Shown here one piece after another: positions 58,623 through 64,000 of a DNA stretch of 64,000 bases (position 1 is the first letter of the stretch; each line of letters opens with the position of its first letter). The DNA is taken from positions 83,574,722 through 83,638,721 of the forward strand of contig NW_024609884.1 of the NCBI RefSeq assembly GCF_016920785.2, given 5' to 3'. The stretch comes from Ixodes scapularis (taxonomy: Eukaryota > Arthropoda > Arachnida > Ixodida > Ixodidae). The notes under the pieces were generated by a model that ran no database searches, had not been told where the DNA came from, and saw only the letters and a list, made by a program, of their open reading frames with translations. The position numbers and the translations under genes were made by a program.

Positions 58623-61275
58623 CCAGGTGTTTCAGCGAAGACTGGCAAAAACAAAAATTTCTAAAATTAGTGTATTCGAGGTAAAAAGATCATTTTCTTG
58701 GGATCGCATTACTCGTGGTGCGGAATTTTCTCGGGACTGCATCACTCGTGGTGGCGGATGTCAGAAATGTGTGATACTTACTAATTAGTCTGCTAATTAT
58801 TTAAAAATGACTAATTAACTTTTTAACTAGCACAGCTTTGTGGTCAGTGCCAATGGCACGATTGTAGCTGTCGACTTGCCAGTGACATATCACTCGTTAG
58901 CACAAAGGAAAAGGTAATTATCCTAAGTGCTGTGGCACTCCAAAATCTAGTCATTTTTTCATTACGAACCGAAACCCAGCGCACGAGGAGCGCAAAAAGT
59001 CACGTGCCAAGAATACGTCGGCCGGTGACACGTCATGACGTCTTTGGGATTATGACTCTAGAGCCCTAACCATCTTTGTTATCTAGCCGCGGCATGCATT
59101 TGATTTTGCCTCGTCACTCGGCGTTCACCTCAACAAAATACACCATCATTGTCAGCTGTGCAGCCCCAATTTTGAAAACTTTGCTCGGCCTGCATTATTC
59201 GGTAGTGTCCCAACAGCACTTGTTCGGTCCATCTACAGAAAACGCCAGTTTTCTCTAGCTGAAAAGGTGGACATGATGATCATGTATGTGAACACGCAAG
59301 AGGACCCTGATCTGGCTCCAAGGCTGTATGCAGCTGAGCATCTCGATCGTCATGTGCCTGCATCTGCCACATTCAAAGCGGTGTTTAATCGCTTTCACCC
59401 TACCGGTCTAGTCCAGGTCCAGGAGAGGAGGCCACCTGCATGCGGCAGTGAGGACTTTGATATTTGTCTTAGCGTACATCAGTCAAAAGCCAGAAGCAAG
59501 CATCAGGGAAACCGCCAAGGCATCTGGAGCGAGTACGTCTTCAGTTTGGAGGTCGCTTTCCAGGCGTAATTATCACCCGTACCATATAAACCGACAGCAA
59601 GAATTGACTAAAATTGACTTTCAGAAATTATTAGATTTCTGCAACTGGTGCCTCATACAATTTTAAAAGGACCCAAGTTTTCTCAATAACATTCTTTGGA
59701 CAGACGAGGCTCAGCTTTGCCGAAACTCTAATGTGAATTTGCACAATGCGCACTACTGGTGTAACACTAACCCACATTGGCTAGGTCAGCACAAGCACCA
59801 AGTCAAATGGGCAGCCAGCGTATGGTATGGTATTTTTGACGGTCGTATTGTTGGCCCCCTATTTCATTGACGGCAATCTCACTGGCAGCAAGTACATCGA
59901 CTGTGTTTTAAAAGGTGTGGTAACAGACTTTGTGTTGGAACTTCTACTGAATACTTTCCAGAAGATGTGGGTTCAGCACACCGTACCTAAATAACCACTT
60001 TCTCAACCAGTGGATTGGCTGCAGTGGAATCATGGCCTGGCCTCCAAGGTCGCCAGATTTGTCGCTTCTAGACTTCTTTCTTTGGGGCAGTGTTAAAAGG
60101 GAAGTTTTCTCCTCTAAACCCACTAGCCTCAACTATTTAAAACAACGTATAAAAACAATGCCTCGGGACATCCTGCAAGAGATGCTTCTACGTTCAGTGA
60201 ATGCAATGACAGAGTGCTTCCTTCTATGTATTGCAATGTATGGGAAGCACTTCAAACACATACATGTAACAAAACTGCTGCAGTTCTAAATATTAATGTT
60301 TATTTGGGTCACGTGGAATTAAAAAATTGCCACAGTGAGGTGGCCATGTTCAAGTATTTACTAAATGTGTGGTATGGAGCACGATTTTTTTACAAGACGG
60401 ATTGGAAAGATCATTTCCCACAAGGTTGGAGTATCCTATGTGAACTGGTACAAAAGAGAAGCCACCAACAAAAGAACACCGTTTTTGAAGCAAGTTCTAC
60501 ACTTAAGTTTTACGTTTAACGTCAAGTCATTATAATATGCAAGAAATGAGAAAATACAGGAAAACAACACTACTAGTCACGCACGGAAGCAAAAAGAACA
60601 ATGTTACAAAAATGCATTGCATGCAAACATGAATATTTAAAATGGCGTAATTATTATATCCTTAAAAAAAATAATTAACACGGTACAACAATAAAAAAAA
60701 AATATATATATATACAGTTTTTGAGATACAAAAATCAGGACCTTGCTATGCAGAGTTCTCGAAATTGGGGTGCACGGCTGACGATGACTGTATTTTGTAG
60801 GGGCGAATGCGAAGGGACGAGGCAAAATCAAATGCATGCCGCGGCTGGCTAACACACATGATGGTTCTCGTTCTCGAGTCGGTCCCGAAGACATCACCAT
60901 GACGCGTCACCGGCTGACGTATTCTTGGCACGTGACTTTTTGCGCTCCTTGTGGGCTGGGTTTTGGTGTCGTGATGAAATAATGACCGGATTTTCGACTA
61001 CCACAGCACTTAGGATGATTACTTTTTCTCCGTGCTAACAAGTGATATGTCATTGGAAGGTCGGCAGCTACAATCGTGCCATTGGCACTGACCCACAAAG
61101 CTGCGCTAATTAGAAAGTTAATTAGTCATTTTAATCAACTAGCGAACTAATTAGTAAGTATAGTGCACATTCTGACATCCGCCACCACAAGCAATGCAGT
61201 CCTGAGGAAATTACGTTTTTACTTTGAATGCACTAATTCTAGGAATTTTTGTCAGTCTTCGCTGAAACACCCCCG
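58623..61275 (+). mobile_element. Mariner/Tc1-like element with long inverted repeats
   Basis: Inverted arms at 58623-59178 and about 60752-61275. The outer shared word is GTGTTTCAGCGAAGACTG. TA lies on both sides, within an AT dinucleotide tract. The arms frame a broken transposase. Arm identity is roughly 80 percent by eye, so the copy is old. Confidence 0.88.
59252..60289 (+). pseudogene. Mariner/IS630-type transposase pseudogene
   Basis: Pieces in different frames: FSLAEKVDMMIMYVNTQE; then VLAYISQKPEASIRETAKAS with a helix-turn-helix look; then NNILWTDEAQLCRNSN with the first catalytic Asp; GRIVGPLF; and AWPPRSPDLSLLDFFLWG with the third catalytic Asp, ending near 60289. The segment that should hold the second Asp reads WVQHTVPK and lacks it. 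At least three frameshifts or stops (about 59450, 59664, 59870) show it is dead. Confidence 0.85.
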
Positions 61276-61293
61276 ATATATATATATATATAT
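61276..61293 (+). repeat. (TA)n microsatellite
   Basis: TA repeats adjacent to the right end of the mariner; a matching AT tract is at its left end (58606-58622). Confidence 0.9.
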
Positions 61294-61463
61294 TTATATT
61301 GTGAGGAGTTCTAAGAATTGCCACGAAAACCTTTGTCATTTATTTACATCTTCCTGAGGTCTTCGCAACTGGCGCATGTTTTTTTTTTTTTAGATTACAG
61401 ATAAAGTGCTCGCACAGACAGCCTGATTCTACACTACCCACCTTGTCTTTCCGATTCTGTATA

Positions 61464-62984
61464 CCAGGTGTTTCTGTGAATACTTTAAAAAATCCCTACA
61501 AATAGGATGGTTGAGAAAAAAATGAAGCTCTCTTTGGGAACAAACTGCCCGTCACAGCAGACATCAGGAATTGCAGAAACACTATTAACTTTTTGTTTAG
61601 TAGTGAAAATAAACATATGCTACCAATTAGAAACTTGCCGAGTGTTGGTGAAAATTGCTGTAATCACTTAATTTCAGGAAGACTTGAAGTGTGTGGGAAG
61701 CCCAGGGGTGTGCTAAAGCTCCCTCTCATGCAGCAGCCGGAAAACTGACGATGGAAAAGCATTGACGTTTTTTTTATTATCCGGCATCAATTTTAACGTT
61801 TTAAACTGAACATAATTTTTTAAAAAGCACAAGAAACTGAGCCTAGAGCAGCAAACCAATGTCCCCAAGACTTTAAATAACTTTTAATATTAAAAGCACA
61901 GTAAAACCGAAAGTAAGTTGCAACTTTACTTGTCGACCATCTTACCATGACGTCAGATGTTGTAGAACCTTCAGCACATGGGCAGCTTGAGCCTGTTTCC
62001 CCCAGGGTCAGAAGCCGTCAGAAGGCCATCGCGATCGTCCGTGGGAAACAATGAACTATGATTCATCGAGCTTGTCCGAGTCGAGCAATGACCAACAAAT
62101 GTTTCAAGATTTTCAGCATGAGATTTCAGACGATTCGCTGGCGTTGCCCCCGAGGGGACCACCCATCGCGGCTGCATTCGCAATCTGCCGACATGTGGCC
62201 AAGGTGCTGCTTCAGAAGCAGAGGGGTATAGAAGGTTTTGCTTGCTAGTTCGACGCAAATGCTGGGAGCCAGCTTTCGCGTCGGTATGCATGAACCTACT
62301 TTTGTCGCAGAGACTTCTTGGTCAGAAACCTCTGAGATGTCACTCAGCTGCATTTCTTTGTGGCGTTTTTTCACCCCATACCCTACCCTCCATCGCTTCC
62401 TCAAGTAGCCCAAGCCAGACAAGACCCGCAAAACCTCGTATGCTCAGTACCACTACAATGCACAATGCCTTAAAGGACGGAGTGCCAGCTCTCGGATACA
62501 ACCTTTGACATCGCGATTGATCCCAGGGATCCGGGCGCCACTGCTGCTCGTTGTTGCCAGTAGAGCGGCAGCCAGTGGTTCGGAGGTATACGCAGAAAGT
62601 TAAAAGTTGTTTTCTTAAAAAAAAAAAAAATTAATATTTTTATTAGATATTTCGTAGACATACTTAAGTGGGTATTTAGGGCACGGTGAACGTTTGATAA
62701 AAATTGAATATTGATATTGTGCCGGAGCTCCCCTAGGCCTTCCGAAAATTGACTAATTTAATGGTTTTTGATGACGCTCAACAAGTTTCTAATTGGAATC
62801 ATGTTTATTTTCACCAATTCGAAACCTGGGTAGTAAATTTTTGGCAATATTTTTGCTAATTAGTGTGTTTTTTGCAATCCCTGACGTCTGCCATGACTGG
62901 CAGCATCTTTTCAAAAAGAGTTTTTTTTTTTTCTCAACCACCCTATTTGTAGGGATTTTTGAAAGCATGCGTAACAACAACTGG
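61464..62984. mobile_element. Mariner-type element without a recognisable transposase
   Basis: Ends CCAGGTGTTTCTGTGAATAC and (reverse complement) CCAGTTGTTGTTACGCATGC, then a shared AAATCCCTACAAATAGG with TGGTTGAGAAAAAA. TA flanks lie at 61462-61463 and 62985-62986. The arms extend about 220 bp. The central 62000-62500 has short open frames on both strands, none recognised. Confidence 0.8.
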
Positions 62985-62986
62985 TA

Positions 62987-64000
62987 TATAAGATGTTCAT
63001 TGAAATTACTGGCACGGCAAAGAGATAGTCATCGGCCAAACGCAGAACAGGCTTTGCCTTTATTGTGAACCTTATAGAAATGTGCTGGTTGATCACGAGC
63101 AGCGATCAATGCTGGCATGTTTGAACAAGATTTGGTTCTAGTGTCACTGGGTTTGAAGGCTGTTACTCTTGGCGACTGAAAAACTTGCCCAAGTGGCGAC
63201 CTGGTTACTGTTAGTGGACTTATTGGACAATAAACATACTATACACTCTACAAGTAGGTTGGTGTGAACTTGTACCTACAACAGCTCTTTTTAAGTCTTC
63301 TTACATTGTATCTCATCGTTTGGGTTTTGGGTGTGAATAATCAATGGAGTTTAAAAAGGGTCCAGGACACGAAAATTAAAACAACCCTCGATATGAAAGG
63401 CTCATAGATTGCTTGTAAACACACCAAATTTTGCAATTTTTAGAGCTATGATAATTACAGGAAAATAGTTTTCAAGTCTCAATCATTTGCATCTGGTGAC
63501 CAGAAAACCTTGACGGAATTCCGACGTAACGTGCCCAGAGTAGTCGCATCATGGTGTCCATGACCCATGTGATTGTAACCGTCTAGTTGAACACACTCTC
63601 AGGCTAGGCTCATCTATGTTCATCAGGCTCACAAGCTACACGCTACGCTACTCTCATTCCCTTGCCTCCTAGCCTGCTCCTTGCTCCTAGTACTATGTCG
63701 AAACAAAAGATTTCAACAATGCAAGCAATTCTGTAGACTCCATTGGTTCGAAACGCAGGAAGGAAACGAGAAAGCTGAAGGCCAAAACAGCTCAAGCATT
63801 GAAAGAGCCATGTCTGCGAATGCGTGCAAGAGAACGGTTGGAGTTGTGCTACCATGCCGCTAGGGACACTGGCAGACATATGTATGATCTATGGAGAGAT
63901 GAGGTAGATTATGTCACCGACCTTTAAAACATGGCAGCTTTCCTAATAGGTGAGCGGCGTTTGGCAACTTCTGGTTCCTTAGGAAATTTTGTTTCGCTGT
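62987..64000. other. Window end, no gene recognised
   Basis: A possible left end of a TTAA element starts at 63351 (TTAA then AAGGGTCCAGGACACG). Its partner, if any, is outside the window. Confidence 0.5.

Noticed and set aside
1..64000. CRISPR arrays, rRNA, bacterial operons
   Set aside because: No regularly spaced direct repeats, no rRNA core words, and gene structure is clearly eukaryotic.

Overview
This is eukaryotic nuclear DNA from an animal with large, repeat-packed introns. Both recognisable genes are animal genes split by GT-AG introns. The tRNA-headed SINE-like repeats, the abundant TA- and TTAA-flanked transposons and the gene orthology suggest a chelicerate, most likely an ixodid tick. 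That assignment is inference from remembered repeat style, not from an alignment.

The first two thirds (2371-43359, + strand) is the 3' half of the meiotic MutS homologue MSH4. Twelve exons were chained by hand from homology, splice sites and phase. They join without a break into a 375-residue C-terminal part that carries Walker A, the STF signature, Walker B, the ATHF switch and a helical C-terminus with a stop. The upstream exons lie before base 1. The gene structure is extreme: a 13-nt microexon, two introns of exactly 59 nt, one GC-AG intron, and a 9.5-kb intron that cuts the Walker A motif between GPNM and SGKST.

The second gene is BOD1/BOD1L-like (52763-53451, + strand), with three exons, two short introns and the complete Shg1/BOD1 domain. 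It is a chromosome-segregation or COMPASS-type factor. Between the genes (43360-52762) and after BOD1 (53452-64000) I see only repeats and unrecognised sequence.

The remainder is a dense record of transposition. I can delimit: (1) TTAA-flanked, piggyBac-like non-autonomous elements at 8646-9440, 12031-14459, 15331-20137, 27196-28855, 29711-30717, 40414-41261 and possibly 41589-41888; (2) TA-flanked pogo/mariner-type elements with CAGT, CTGTAAAAC or CCGTAAAATACC termini; (3) a mariner-like element with about 500-bp inverted repeats and a broken transposase (58623-61275), plus a relative lacking a recognisable transposase (61464-62984); (4) two hAT-type MITEs with perfect 8-bp target duplications (48206-48513 and 49316-49686); (5) two non-LTR retrotransposon 3' parts on the minus strand; (6) several tRNA-derived SINE-like copies. 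Nesting order can be read directly in several places. In one, removing a TTAA element restores the reverse-transcriptase frame across the insertion point.

No CRISPR arrays, operons or bacterial features are present. Exon calls were made by eye and have not been checked against RNA.
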